NCBI RefSeq assembly: GCF_018223745.1
Contig: NZ_CP073653.1
Coordinates: 3,930,001 to 3,994,000 of the forward strand
Origin: Clostridium beijerinckii
GTDB lineage: Bacteria > Bacillota > Clostridia > Clostridiales > Clostridiaceae
Direction of reading: 5' to 3'
DNA: 64,000 nucleotides
Positions 28,368 through 37,404 of the stretch are shown one piece after another (positions within the stretch are counted from its first letter, which is position 1; each line of letters starts with the position of its first letter). Made by a program: the position numbers and the translations under genes. Below the pieces are notes generated by a model. That model was not told the origin of the DNA. It saw only the letters and a list, made by a program, of their open reading frames with translations, and made no database searches.

Positions 28368-29000
28368 TTATACCCAATTTTTATATAACCAATATGAATA
28401 ATAACATGGAATTGCTACAACTACTAATAAAATAATTAAAGTTAATAAAGCACTTTTCATCTGTATACAGCCTAAGATTATCATGCAAATACCGCCAAAT
28501 ATCCAAAGATATCCTGCCATATGATGAGTTTTATTCCAATTCATTTCACTATTTAATGTCCATGGTAATCTAATACCAACAGTATAGTTTTGCTTGCATT
28601 TTGGTAAGTAGTTTCCAACCGCTACGATAATAACTCCTACGACTACTGATGTAATAATTTGAATAGGAATTTTATATCCAAGTGCAATAAATAAGGTTAC
28701 TGGTACTAATACGACTGAAATAATTGGAGCAGACCACTTTCCTAAATACTTCAATGCAGATGGTGAATTCATTTTCTTTGGATCGTTATTAAGCTTAAAG
28801 TGTATAAAAATATTAATTATTGCCATTAAAACCGGCATTCCAAACGCTCCAACTGCTTTTGGCACATAATTATTTGGAACACCTGCATAATTAAAATGAA
28901 TAGGCACTACTTCAGGTAATTTATCATATACTCCAAATGAAAGAATCAATGGCAAAAAACAAATAATAGTTGTAATCCATAAAATATTATCTTTTTTCAT
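28368..29000 (-). CDS. sdpI: SdpI-family membrane protein
   Basis: A 210-residue membrane protein with six hydrophobic segments. It has the DUF1648 start (PLILSFGVYDKLPEVVPIHFNYAGVPNNYVPK) and the SdpI signature (NYTVGIRLPWTLNSEMNWNKTHHMAGYLW, quoted in part as TVGIRLPWTLNSEMNWNKTH). SdpI gives immunity to the SdpC killing factor and also senses it. The ATG at 29000 is favoured by AGGGGG 7 bases upstream. It overlaps the end of the ArsR-type gene, the classic sdpRI arrangement. No sdpC-like toxin gene is visible in the window. Confidence 0.85.
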   Translation of the reverse strand: MKKDNILWITTIICFLPLILSFGVYDKLPEVVPIHFNYAGVPNNYVPKAVGAFGMPVLMAIINIFIHFKLNNDPKKMNSPSALKYLGKWSAPIISVVLVPVTLFIALGYKIPIQIITSVVVGVIIVAVGNYLPKCKQNYTVGIRLPWTLNSEMNWNKTHHMAGYLWIFGGICMIILGCIQMKSALLTLIILLVVVAIPCYYSYWLYKNWV

Positions 29001-29265
29001 CTTCATTCCCCCTAAATTGCGAAAACCAAAGCATTACTTCTTCAAATACCGATACATTGATTTCGTAATATATAAAATTTTTGTATTTTGTCTCTAAAAC
29101 CAAACCTGCTTTTTTTAATTGAGATATATGATATGAAATTGTTGCACCTGTCATATCAAATTCCTTTGAAATTTCCCCAGCTGATTTTTTACCACTTTTC
29201 AGCATTACTAAAATTTCTCGCCGAACCGGATCTGACAATGCTTTAAAAGTTTCTGGAAACTCCAA
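28987..29265 (-). CDS. sdpR: SdpR-type ArsR autorepressor
   Basis: A 92-residue winged-helix repressor: FKALSDPVRREILVMLKSG and AGEISKEFDMTGATISYHIS followed by the LKKAGLV wing. It lacks metal-binding Cys. In the SdpR/SdpI system the repressor is sequestered at the membrane by ligand-loaded SdpI, relieving its own operon. The two large palindromes just upstream are the likely operators. Confidence 0.88.
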   Translation of the reverse strand: MEFPETFKALSDPVRREILVMLKSGKKSAGEISKEFDMTGATISYHISQLKKAGLVLETKYKNFIYYEINVSVFEEVMLWFSQFRGNEDEKR

Positions 29266-29281
29266 ATTATCATCTCCCTTT

Positions 29282-29317
29282 TATATTCTATTTAGAAATA
29301 TTTCTAAATAGAATATA
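29282..29317. promoter_or_regulatory. 36-bp perfect palindrome, likely SdpR operator 1
   Basis: Each half reads TATATTCTATTTAGAAAT; the two halves are exact reverse complements with no spacer. It begins 17 bases upstream of the sdpR start and covers its ribosome-site and promoter area. Confidence 0.8.
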
Positions 29318-29338
29318 TCAATTCTTATCTTCAAAGTC

Positions 29339-29372
29339 AATATCTATTTAGATTATTTTCTAAATAGATATT
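29339..29372. promoter_or_regulatory. Second palindrome, likely SdpR operator 2
   Basis: Arms AATATCTATTTAGA / TCTAAATAGATATT (14 bp perfect) around TTATTT. The core CTATTTAGA is shared with operator 1. Confidence 0.75.
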
Positions 29373-29379
29373 ACTTAAA

Positions 29380-29415
29380 AAGGAGAACCTCCTCTATCTA
29401 GATTTGGTTCTCCTT
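29380..29415 (-). terminator. Terminator after the sigma/anti-sigma operon
   Basis: A perfect 10-bp stem AAGGAGAACC / GGTTCTCCTT with T-runs on both strands, 10 bases past the anti-sigma stop. Confidence 0.85.
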
Positions 29416-29425
29416 CATTATCTTT

Positions 29426-30487
29426 TTATTTAATATTTATTGTAAATTCATCTCCAACTTTTTTATATTCATCAAATTTAGGTTCCTCACCACCTTCTTC
29501 TGGCATTTTTACTGCATAAGGTGTCAGAATTAATTTACTTGCCTTTTCACTCATATTTCCAACTAATACATTTTCGTATTTTAGTAAAAACTCATCTTTT
29601 GTTCCCTTTGTTAAGTCAAATAGTACTTTATTACCTAAATCATCATATCCTTTTAATAAAATAGCGTATGTTCCTCTCTCGATTGAATTATTAATTATTT
29701 TACCATATATTTTTTGTCCTAAAGCATTATCTGTATACTTTTCTAATATATATTTATCTCCATTCTCAATATTAAATCCATAACCAAGCTTTACAGTTTT
29801 AGTATCAATTTTCAGCCTATCTCCATTAGTTTTAAATTCAAACTTCCAAGTTCCATTTATATCATCAGTATAATTTACCATCATTTTGGAGTATACAATC
29901 TTTATATTTAAATCTCCACTTAAATCCATGTCTTTTATTGAACCTAAATCATACCCAATTACTGCTTGTGTAGTATTATCATCTATTTTTTCCATACCAC
30001 CGCCTGCTCCTGTAAGTTTAACTTTCTTATTATTTATATAAAGAGTCATTTCACTATCCCAAGATTCGTATTCTTTTAAAATTCTATCTGAGCTTATATC
30101 AGTAGATATAAGCAGTTCATTATCATCTAACACTACCTCATTTAATTTAACTGTTACTCCATTGTCTATAACAGATTTGTTGACTACTGTATTATAATCT
30201 TCTAAATTCCTCTCTATTCCTAAGAAACTTGAAATACTTTCGCTGAATAAATTTATTTTTGATATGGCGTAAGCTCCTGTATTTCCAAAAGACATACCAA
30301 CTAGTACTGCTATTATTGCAGCTGCAGCTATTACTTTTCTTCCAACATTTTGTTTTCTACTCTTTCTTATAGATTTCCTAATATTCTTTTTAAGTGATTC
30401 CTTTTCAATATCATTAAAATCTTCTTTTTTGTATTCATCTAAATCGATGTTTGCTTCATTAAGCAGACTATATATGTTATTCTTCAT
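29426..30487 (-). CDS. Anti-sigma factor (DUF4179-type, membrane anchored)
   Basis: A 353-residue protein with a cytoplasmic N-terminal part of about 45 residues, one membrane segment (VIAAAAIIAVLVGMSFG) and a beta-rich extracellular domain (about 70-353). This layout and the gene's position behind an ECF sigma factor identify it as its anti-sigma factor. The ATG at 30487 is chosen for the AGAGGTG site in front; it overlaps the sigma gene by 11 bases, indicating translational coupling. The signal sensed outside the cell is unknown. Confidence 0.85.
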   Translation of the reverse strand: MKNNIYSLLNEANIDLDEYKKEDFNDIEKESLKKNIRKSIRKSRKQNVGRKVIAAAAIIAVLVGMSFGNTGAYAISKINLFSESISSFLGIERNLEDYNTVVNKSVIDNGVTVKLNEVVLDDNELLISTDISSDRILKEYESWDSEMTLYINNKKVKLTGAGGGMEKIDDNTTQAVIGYDLGSIKDMDLSGDLNIKIVYSKMMVNYTDDINGTWKFEFKTNGDRLKIDTKTVKLGYGFNIENGDKYILEKYTDNALGQKIYGKIINNSIERGTYAILLKGYDDLGNKVLFDLTKGTKDEFLLKYENVLVGNMSEKASKLILTPYAVKMPEEGGEEPKFDEYKKVGDEFTINIK

Positions 30488-31043
30488 GCTTAACACCTCT
30501 TCTATTATCAATATTAAAAATATCTTTTATTTTCTTTTTCGCCCTAGATAATCTATTGTATATAACTTCTTTTTTCATTCCATATTCGTTGCTTATTTCA
30601 TTAATGTTCATCTCATCAACATATAGCTTATAAAGCAAATTTCTATCCTTCTCTTTTAAACATCCAAGCAGCGATTCTACTTCATTACTTAATTCATTTT
30701 CTAAATTCTTTGACTCAACCCCATCTTCACTGATATTTAAATCATCTATATTTTCATGTTGTAAGTCTTTTAAATATTTTCGTTTGTAATCAGTGCATTT
30801 AAACTTACATATACCAGCCACCCAATTTTTAAATTCATTTTTACTTTCATCAAAGCTATTTATGTTGTTCCAAATCCCTAAAAGAATATCATTTATACAT
30901 TCTTCTTGAACACTATTGATCCCATATAGATGCTTTCCTACAATAGATTTTATAATCCAACCATAATTATCAATAACATAATCTAAGGCTTTTTCATTCC
31001 TATTTCTCAATTCCTTAATATAATTATCTTCATTCACTTTCAT
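30477..31043 (-). CDS. ECF-type RNA polymerase sigma factor
   Basis: A 188-residue sigma-70-family protein. Region 2 covers about residues 12-80 (NEKALDYVIDNYGWIIKSIV; FKNWVAGICKFKCTDYKRK) and region 4 about 120-175 (LKEKDRNLLYKLYVDEMNIN; YGMKKEVIYNRLSRAKKK). It drives a stress or envelope regulon together with the overlapping anti-sigma gene. Confidence 0.92.
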   Translation of the reverse strand: MKVNEDNYIKELRNRNEKALDYVIDNYGWIIKSIVGKHLYGINSVQEECINDILLGIWNNINSFDESKNEFKNWVAGICKFKCTDYKRKYLKDLQHENIDDLNISEDGVESKNLENELSNEVESLLGCLKEKDRNLLYKLYVDEMNINEISNEYGMKKEVIYNRLSRAKKKIKDIFNIDNRRGVKHEE

Positions 31044-31060
31044 TTTCTACCTCTTCCCAT

Positions 31061-31094
31061 AATGCAAGCTTGCATTTAGTAAGTTTGTACTTAC
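31061..31094. promoter_or_regulatory. Two adjoining palindromes in the sigma-factor leader
   Basis: AATGCAAGCTTGCATT (31061-31076, perfect) and GTAAGT-TTGT-ACTTAC (31079-31094). They lie 18-50 bases ahead of the ECF sigma start. Possible operators or leader hairpins; no regulator can be named. Confidence 0.5.
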
Positions 31095-31246
31095 ATATAT
31101 TAATTCGTATAAAAAAAGAAAAATCTATCAAAATTATAAAATAATTTTAACAGATCTTTCTAAGTTCTTTGATATTTTTACTTTAATACGCAAAGTCCCA
31201 TTTTGATTATATGATATTGTTTATTAAAAATATAATTTCTCAAAGG

Positions 31247-31340
31247 TATATATATGTTGCAATTCTCAATTCATAATTAGGGCTAAAATTCTTGCAATAT
31301 TTTTGAAGTTATAATGAAGAATTATTTTTGCAATATATAT
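31247..31340. repeat. MITE-like element, copy related to 55494-55600
   Basis: Ends TATATATATGTTGCAATTCT and, inverted, ATATATATTGCAAAAATAAT. The internal stretch GCTAAAATTCTTGCAATATT and GATGAAGAATTATTTTTGCA-like block are shared with 55494-55600. No coding potential. Confidence 0.7.
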
Positions 31341-31344
31341 GGCT

Positions 31345-31956
31345 TTAAGTAATCTTTTTCTCAATCACATTAAGTATTGCATTTACTACTATAGCTAAGC
31401 CTGCTGACATTAAGGTTCCCCATAGTATCTTAGCTGTATTTACTGTTCTAAGTCCGTCTAATAAGACGCTTCCAATCCCACCAGCATTAATAGAGGCTGC
31501 AATTGTAGCAATACCTATTGTAGATACTACTGCAAGATGGATTCCTGCAAAGATTGGCTTAGTAACTAAAGGTAACTTGATTTGAAATAATATTTGGCTT
31601 TTGCTCATTCCCATTCCAGTCGCTGCTTCTACAATGGAAGCATCCACATTATTAAGCCCATCTATTGTGTTTCTTAGTAATATGTACTGATTATAAAGTA
31701 CTAAAACTATAATTGCAGTAACTTTGCCAAGCCCTGTTATTGGCACTAAAATCGCAAATAATGCTAAACTAGGAATTGAATATATCATAGCAAATATATT
31801 AACCAACAATTTAGATGCTATTTTTGAATAAGCTACTAATATCGTTAATAATGCTGCTAATATTATAGAAATCACTAAAGTAATTAATACAATTTCTATA
31901 TGTCCTACAAAGGCTTTTAATAATTTATCAGGATATTTTAATAAATAGTCAATCAT
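31345..31956 (-). CDS. Quaternary-amine ABC transporter permease (OpuC-type), second subunit
   Basis: A 203-residue permease with five to six membrane segments and the binding-protein-dependent EAA loop (EAATGMGMSKSQILFQIKLP). Fourth gene of the permease-binding protein-ATPase-permease set. The gap before it (31977-32142) is filled by a structured repeat-like element. Relatives import glycine betaine, choline or carnitine as osmoprotectants. Confidence 0.85.
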   Translation of the reverse strand: MIDYLLKYPDKLLKAFVGHIEIVLITLVISIILAALLTILVAYSKIASKLLVNIFAMIYSIPSLALFAILVPITGLGKVTAIIVLVLYNQYILLRNTIDGLNNVDASIVEAATGMGMSKSQILFQIKLPLVTKPIFAGIHLAVVSTIGIATIAASINAGGIGSVLLDGLRTVNTAKILWGTLMSAGLAIVVNAILNVIEKKIT

Positions 31957-31976
31957 AAAGTTCTAATCCTCCCAAA

Positions 31977-32142
31977 ATACTTCCTGCCCATTCGCGGGAT
32001 TGGGCACAATCAAGAAAATAACAAGTTCATCTGCCAGCATATTTTCCACCATCCTTCGTCGGCAGATTGTCTTAATAGTCCCACTATGAAGCCAATCTAC
32101 TTCCTCGCCTAATGAAAAATATCCATGCCAGCTTTGGACTTG
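31977..32142. repeat. Structured, GC-richer repeat-like element inside the ABC operon
   Basis: Markedly less A+T-rich than its surroundings. It contains nested inverted repeats: AATAACAAGT with ACTTGTTATT at its edges, TCTGCC with GGCAGA inside, GCCCA with TGGGC, and AATAGT with ACTAT. No reading frame. It resembles an inserted palindromic intergenic repeat between the ATPase and permease genes. Confidence 0.6.
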
Positions 32143-32886
32143 TTATTTACCTTCATGTGCCTTAATTAGTGATTTTACAAAATCATTTGCTGGATTTTTT
32201 GCGATATTTCTTGGTGTATCAAATTGCTGTATCTTTCCTTTATCCATTATTAACACTTTACTTCCAAGTTTAAATGCTTCATTAATATCATGAGTTACAA
32301 ACAGATATGTTTTCTTTGAAGTATTATAAATCTTTAATAACTCATCTTGAAGATTTATTCTATTTATTGCATCAATAGCACCAAAAGGTTCATCAAGCAG
32401 CATTACATCAGGGTTAACTGCTAAAGCCCTGGCAAGTCCTACACGTTGCTGCTGTCCACCAGATAATTGGGCTGGATATCTATTTCTAAACTCCTTTGGC
32501 TCAAGCCCAACAAGTTCAAGTAATTCGTCTACTCTAGCTTCTATTTTTTCCTTAGGCCACTTAAGTATCTTTGGAACAGTTGCTATATTACCTGCTATGG
32601 TCATATGTGGAAACAGCCCAACCTGTTGAATTACATAACCTATTTTTCTTCTAAACTCTACTGGATCTTTACTACTAATATCCTCACCAAAAAATTCAAT
32701 ACTTCCTTTATGTGGATCATACAATCGATTAATCATCTTAAGGAGTGTTGTCTTTCCACACCCTGAAGATCCTAAAATTGTAATGAATTCTCCATGTTCA
32801 ATTTTTAGACTTACATTATCAACTGCGCTATATGCTGCTCCTTTAAATTGTTTATAAACATTCTTAAACTCTATTGCTATACTCAT
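32143..32886 (-). CDS. Quaternary-amine ABC transporter ATPase (OpuCA-like, no CBS domains)
   Basis: A 247-residue ABC ATPase. Walker A GSSGCGKTT, signature LSGGQQQRVGLARAL and Walker B VMLLDEPFG are intact, followed by the H-loop THDINEA. It matches the osmoprotectant (ProV/OpuCA) branch but stops after the nucleotide-binding domain; the tandem CBS domains that sense ionic strength in OpuCA are absent. Encoded 22 bases after the binding protein. Confidence 0.9.
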   Translation of the reverse strand: MSIAIEFKNVYKQFKGAAYSAVDNVSLKIEHGEFITILGSSGCGKTTLLKMINRLYDPHKGSIEFFGEDISSKDPVEFRRKIGYVIQQVGLFPHMTIAGNIATVPKILKWPKEKIEARVDELLELVGLEPKEFRNRYPAQLSGGQQQRVGLARALAVNPDVMLLDEPFGAIDAINRINLQDELLKIYNTSKKTYLFVTHDINEAFKLGSKVLIMDKGKIQQFDTPRNIAKNPANDFVKSLIKAHEGK

Positions 32887-32908
32887 CTTGAATATCTCCT
32901 TCTATCTA

Positions 32909-33811
32909 TTATTTAATAGAATCGTAATACTCCTTAGCTACTTCTTCGTATTCTTTTTTATCTACATCAACTTCTGCGTTTAATTTTGTTATCTTTTTAG
33001 TATCTAAGCTTGCACTAACTTTATTTAAAATATCAGCAATATCCGGATGAGCATCTAATACTGATTTTTTAATTACTGGTGCTAAATTATATGGAGGCCA
33101 TACGTGTTTATCATCTTCTAATAAGGTAAATTCAGGTTTTACTAATTGGCCTTCTGTTGTAGATGCTGGTGCTAGATCTGCTTCATTATTCGCTAATACT
33201 TCATACTTTAAACCATTGTCATATACCTTTGTAGATTTAAAATCAAACTTTCCATAGACCTTCTCTAATCCTGGAATACCATCTTCTCTTTTATCAAATT
33301 CACCTTGTGATGCAAATCTGATTTCACCTGCATGTTTTTGTAAATCAGAAATAGTTTTGATTCCAAGTTTATTTGCTACATCTGTACGAATTACTAACCC
33401 TTGTCCATCATTTGCAGGCGAATAGTCAAGCCATTCTAAATTAAATTGCTTTTCATATTCAGATTTAACTGTGTCATAAACTTGCTTTGGATCTGTAATT
33501 AAATCCTTCTTTAAAATCGCCAATAATCCAGTGCCAGTATATTCTGGATATAAATCAATTTCATCATTTACAAGCGATGTATGAATAACTGAGCTTGCTA
33601 TATTAGGTACTCTTTCTACTTTATAACCTTTGTCTTCAAGAGCTAATGCATAAACTTCACCTACTATTGAATTTTCTGTAAAGTCCTTTGACCCTATACG
33701 AATTGTATTTTTATCTCCACTTGAACTTTTGCTATTTCCGCAAGCAACAAGCCCTCCAAGTGTAACTGTAATTAATAACGTTCCTATGATTCTTTTAATA
33801 TTTTTATTCAT
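32909..33811 (-). CDS. Lipoprotein substrate-binding protein, OpuC/QAT family
   Basis: A 300-residue lipoprotein. Signal peptide with lipobox LVAC near residue 24. The mature domain has the OpuAC fold (IRIGSKDFTENSIVGEVYALA; DLYPEYTGTGLL; WLDYSPANDGQGLVI). Tyr/Trp-rich positions suit the aromatic cage for trimethylammonium groups. It binds glycine betaine, choline, carnitine or a related betaine outside the membrane. The ATG at 33811 has GGGAGTG six bases upstream; a GTG upstream overlaps that site and is rejected. Confidence 0.9.
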   Translation of the reverse strand: MNKNIKRIIGTLLITVTLGGLVACGNSKSSSGDKNTIRIGSKDFTENSIVGEVYALALEDKGYKVERVPNIASSVIHTSLVNDEIDLYPEYTGTGLLAILKKDLITDPKQVYDTVKSEYEKQFNLEWLDYSPANDGQGLVIRTDVANKLGIKTISDLQKHAGEIRFASQGEFDKREDGIPGLEKVYGKFDFKSTKVYDNGLKYEVLANNEADLAPASTTEGQLVKPEFTLLEDDKHVWPPYNLAPVIKKSVLDAHPDIADILNKVSASLDTKKITKLNAEVDVDKKEYEEVAKEYYDSIK

Positions 33812-33929
33812 AATTATCACTCCCCAATCTAAATTAATCTTTATTACTTGTCTTTTAATGAGCTTATCTAAAGCTCATATATGATTCTTTAATACTTTCA
33901 CTAATCTATAATGATTAGGCGACTTAAAA

Positions 33930-34580
33930 CTATATATTCGAATTAATATACTTATATCTAAGCAGATATTTTTCCAAACCTAACATAATTACATTTGCAA
34001 GCATTGAAAGAATTGCTACAGTAACACCACCTATTAGAAGTAAATCTGCTCTATTAAGTCCTAATCCAGTGAAAATAATGTTCCCAACTCCCCCTCCACC
34101 AATATAAGCAGCAAGGGTAGCACTAGCAATAATCTCAACCATTGCAGTTTTAATTCCTGTTAGTATAAGAGGTGCAGCTAATGGCACCTTTACCTTCCAA
34201 AAACTCTGCGCTTTTGACATTCCCATTGCCATTGAAGTTTCTATCATGAATTCAGGAATTGTGTTAAAGGCAAGTGCTGTATTTAATAATATTGGTGGTA
34301 TTCCAAGTAACGCTAATGCAATAAGTGCTGGTTTAACACCTGTTCCTACAATAGGAATAAATATTATAAGAACAGCTAAGCTCGGAATAATTCTAAGAGT
34401 ATTAAACCAGGTCGTCACCCATCTATACCAAACTTTATTTTTAGTAGATAATATTCCAAAGGGAATCCCAACAATCGCTGCTACAAATAAGGATAGTAAA
34501 CTTATTTCTAAGTGTTGCCCTATTGCCTGCAAATAATTATTCATGTCCTTTTGAAAATAATCTATAATATTTTGCCACAT
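33930..34580 (-). CDS. Quaternary-amine ABC transporter permease (OpuC-type), first subunit
   Basis: A 216-residue permease with about six membrane segments and the EAA-type loop (ETSMAMGMSKAQSFWKVKVP). First gene of the transporter operon, 110 bases ahead of the binding-protein gene. It pairs with the permease at 31345-31956. Confidence 0.88.
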   Translation of the reverse strand: MWQNIIDYFQKDMNNYLQAIGQHLEISLLSLFVAAIVGIPFGILSTKNKVWYRWVTTWFNTLRIIPSLAVLIIFIPIVGTGVKPALIALALLGIPPILLNTALAFNTIPEFMIETSMAMGMSKAQSFWKVKVPLAAPLILTGIKTAMVEIIASATLAAYIGGGGVGNIIFTGLGLNRADLLLIGGVTVAILSMLANVIMLGLEKYLLRYKYINSNI

Positions 34581-34908
34581 ATTCTCACTTCCCTTGTTGA
34601 AAAAGTATAATTCCTAAAATTTTTAAGTTCTTATAAAACCTTTGGTAAAAAGATTAAAAGTATTAACGTTCCTAAAAAAATACTATACGGCTCCTAAGTC
34701 AAAGATACCTTGAATTGTGCTTAGGCTTAATAGATAATAATATATAATTCCTATCTTTGTAAGTATATACGACATATTCAAAATTATTATTGTAATTATT
34801 GAATAAAATTTGTAACTGTTCATCTATCTTTGATTGCTTAGTCTATCATTAATTATTAGGAACTTTCCTCTTTTCTTCCAGTAATTATATCATATAACAT
34901 ATTTTCAT
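34581..34908. other. Leader/intergenic region ahead of the ABC operon
   Basis: No gene. On the minus strand a CCTAAG...CTTAGG dyad (34696-34730 region) is present, but no known riboswitch pattern is recognised. Confidence 0.4.
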
Positions 34909-34939
34909 GCAAACTTATGTTCCCAGAACGTAGGTTTGC
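34909..34939 (-). terminator. Hairpin after the sulfhydrylase gene
   Basis: A 13-bp stem GCAAACTTATGTT / AACGTAGGTTTGC with two wobble pairs and a 5-base loop, 32 bases past the stop codon. No good T-run. Confidence 0.5.
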
Positions 34940-34970
34940 TTATAGAAAAATATTGATTATTTAATATTCT

Positions 34971-36275
34971 CTATTCATCTATTGAATCAAGCGCATGCTT
35001 AAGATCTGCTATTAAATCCTCTGCCTCTTCAATACCTATTGATAATCTTAAAGTATCATCATATACTCCCGCTTTTTCTCTTTCTTCTTTAGATTGTCCA
35101 AAATGAGTTGATGTTGCTGAATGTACAATAAGTGATTTTGCATCTCCCACATTTACCATGTAATCAAATACTTTAACTTCTTCAAGGACTTTTCTTGCTG
35201 CCTCTATTCCACCTTTTAATCTTATAGACATTATTGCGCCTGGACCCTTAGGAAAATATTTTTTAGCTAACTCATGATACTTATTACTTTTAAGTCCTGG
35301 GTATGCCACTGAAAGAACTTTCGGATGACCTTCAAGGAATTCAGCCACCTTTTGCGCATTAGCTGCATGTTCTCTCATTCTTAAAGATAAAGTTTCAATT
35401 CCTTGCAATAAATAAAACGCACTAGTTGGGCTTAAGTGTGCACCTAAATCAGTTAAGTATCTGATTCTAAGTCTCTTAGTAAACATTGTTTTATCTAAAA
35501 TATCTTTTCCTATCGTATCTTTGTATTCATCATAAAATTTTTCAAACTGAGGGAATTTCCCATTCAACCAATTAAAACCACCTTTTTCAACTACAGCTCC
35601 TACAATTGTTGTCCCATGACCTGCAAGATATTTGGTTGCAGAATAGCAAACAATATCCGCTCCATATTCAAATGGTCGTAATAAATACGGTGTTGCAAAA
35701 GTATTATCAACAATTAATGGTATTCCATGTTCATGAGCTAGATTAGCCACAGCTTCAATATCGATTATATTCATACCAGGATTGCCAAGGCTTTCAATAT
35801 AAATTGCCTTTGTCTTTTCTGTAATTACTTTTCTGTATGATTCTATATCATTTTCATCATCTACAAACCTCCCAACAATTCCATAATCAGGTAAAATGTT
35901 ATTTAATAAGGTTCTACTTCCTCCATATAAAGTATTAACAGCTACTATTTCATCCCCTGATTTTGCGATATTCAAAAAAGTATTAGATATTGCTGCCATT
36001 CCTGAACCTAATGCAATTGCTTCTATTCCTCCCTCAAGTGATGCTAATCTTCTTTCAAGTACCGTATTAGTTGGATTTGAAAATCTTACGTAAGAATGAC
36101 CTTCTTCAGAATAATCAAATAATCTAATACATCTCTCAAAATCCCCAAGTTCAAAAGCTGCTGTTTGGTAAATTGGAACTGCTTTTGATCTATAATGTTC
36201 TGCTGGATTATAACCTGCATGTAATTGTCTTGTAGTAAAACCTAACTGATTATTTTTATATGCTTCGTAACTCAT
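34971..36275 (-). CDS. metY: O-acetylhomoserine sulfhydrylase (aminocarboxypropyltransferase)
   Basis: A 434-residue PLP enzyme of the Cys/Met metabolism family. AIALGSGMAAISNTFLN binds the PLP phosphate, DNTFATPYLLRP holds the ring-binding Asp, and the Schiff-base Lys is in YSATKYLAGHGTT. The length and the YPGLKSNKYHELAKKYFP segment fit MetY rather than the shorter cystathionine enzymes. It makes homocysteine (or methionine) from O-acetylhomoserine and sulfide or methanethiol. A 4Fe-4S protein gene with a structured leader lies upstream; no S-box or T-box is seen directly before metY. Confidence 0.93.
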   Translation of the reverse strand: MSYEAYKNNQLGFTTRQLHAGYNPAEHYRSKAVPIYQTAAFELGDFERCIRLFDYSEEGHSYVRFSNPTNTVLERRLASLEGGIEAIALGSGMAAISNTFLNIAKSGDEIVAVNTLYGGSRTLLNNILPDYGIVGRFVDDENDIESYRKVITEKTKAIYIESLGNPGMNIIDIEAVANLAHEHGIPLIVDNTFATPYLLRPFEYGADIVCYSATKYLAGHGTTIVGAVVEKGGFNWLNGKFPQFEKFYDEYKDTIGKDILDKTMFTKRLRIRYLTDLGAHLSPTSAFYLLQGIETLSLRMREHAANAQKVAEFLEGHPKVLSVAYPGLKSNKYHELAKKYFPKGPGAIMSIRLKGGIEAARKVLEEVKVFDYMVNVGDAKSLIVHSATSTHFGQSKEEREKAGVYDDTLRLSIGIEEAEDLIADLKHALDSIDE

Positions 36276-36439
36276 TTTAATCCCTCTCTTTTAATTTAAT
36301 CACATTCAAAATATATCAAACCGTATGCCTAAACTTTTTGAACCAAACTCAATACTCTCAATATTTATTTAATCGCTCCTTATATAAACAAAATCACTTT
36401 CTTTACTAACGCAAAATATACGGTGTATCTTCAAGCATG

Positions 36440-37348
36440 TTATTTTCTTTCCTGTAACTTAAGTGCCTTTGTAGGACACGAATTTGAACAAATTCCACAA
36501 CCTACGCATTTTGAAATATCTGTTTTTATGATTCCATCAACCTTAGTAAATACATCAAAATGGCATCTTTTTATACAAGCACCACACTTAATGCAGTTAT
36601 GTGAATTAAATTCAATGATTTGATTTGTTTTTGGCCAAAATCCACTGCTATTTCTTTTTGCCTGGCTTCTAAATAAATAACAGCAGTCTCCACAGCAATT
36701 ACATATACCATTTGAATTAACTGTATGCATAAGACCTTTCTTATCAGCATTTTTTACTATTTCTTTTGCTCTTTCTTTATCTATTTCTTCTGATAAACCT
36801 CTATGTGCAAATGTATTAATTCCATTTCTATACGTAATACAGGTTTTAGTTGGTTTTCCACATTCTCCTCTAAGGCTTCTACAATCGCAGTAATTTAGAT
36901 AAACAGGTCTATCCTGAGTGTCAATGAATTCTAACACCTTGTTAAGTGGTAAAATTTCATCCTCTGTAGGCCTTACACTAAAATCAGGGTCTAACCCATC
37001 ATAATAAGCTTTAAAATACCAGGCATCCATAGAAAGTTGATCTGCCTTTGGAATGCTTCTATAAACCTCTTGCTCAGATATTGAAAAAATATCTAATCTA
37101 CTATAAAAATTTGCTATTTTATATGTAGATGTCTCTTCATCTACAAGTGAAATAATACCTCTTCTATAGCTATTTTTTATAAACGCCTCTGAATTTTCAT
37201 CTATAATTTTCTCTATGTCCTTCTTAGTAAATGTATCCTTGTCCATCTTATCTACAAATTCAATTTCTTTTTTAGTAAATATCTTGTTGATGAACGGATA
37301 AGCTACTTCAGGTATCTGGAACTTTTTAATAAAATTTTGTAAATCCAT
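36440..37348 (-). CDS. Iron-sulfur protein with C-terminal two-cluster ferredoxin domain
   Basis: A 302-residue protein. The N-terminal 130 residues look like a helical regulatory-type domain (FTKKEIEFVDKMDKDTFTKK). The middle has an unusual Cys set (NYCDCRSLRGECGKPTKTC and GICNCCGDCC). The C-terminus has two 4Fe-4S motifs (CIKCGACIKRC and CVGCGICSNSCP). Related proteins are annotated only as 4Fe-4S binding proteins. It lies directly upstream of metY, so an electron-transfer role in sulfur metabolism is plausible but unproven. The ATG at 37348 is placed 7 bases after GTGGGGA. Confidence 0.75.
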   Translation of the reverse strand: MDLQNFIKKFQIPEVAYPFINKIFTKKEIEFVDKMDKDTFTKKDIEKIIDENSEAFIKNSYRRGIISLVDEETSTYKIANFYSRLDIFSISEQEVYRSIPKADQLSMDAWYFKAYYDGLDPDFSVRPTEDEILPLNKVLEFIDTQDRPVYLNYCDCRSLRGECGKPTKTCITYRNGINTFAHRGLSEEIDKERAKEIVKNADKKGLMHTVNSNGICNCCGDCCYLFRSQAKRNSSGFWPKTNQIIEFNSHNCIKCGACIKRCHFDVFTKVDGIIKTDISKCVGCGICSNSCPTKALKLQERK

Positions 37349-37404
37349 AAACACATCCCCACAGCCAAATAATTTTTTTGATAGTGCCTATTGCCTAAAA
37401 TAAA

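Noticed and set aside
28987..29006. Start of sdpI at 29006
   Set aside because: That ATG is one base from the ribosome site; the ATG at 29000 has correct spacing.
34581..34908. c-di-AMP or betaine riboswitch ahead of the OpuC-like operon
   Set aside because: No recognisable conserved riboswitch core; only a weak 6-bp dyad is visible.
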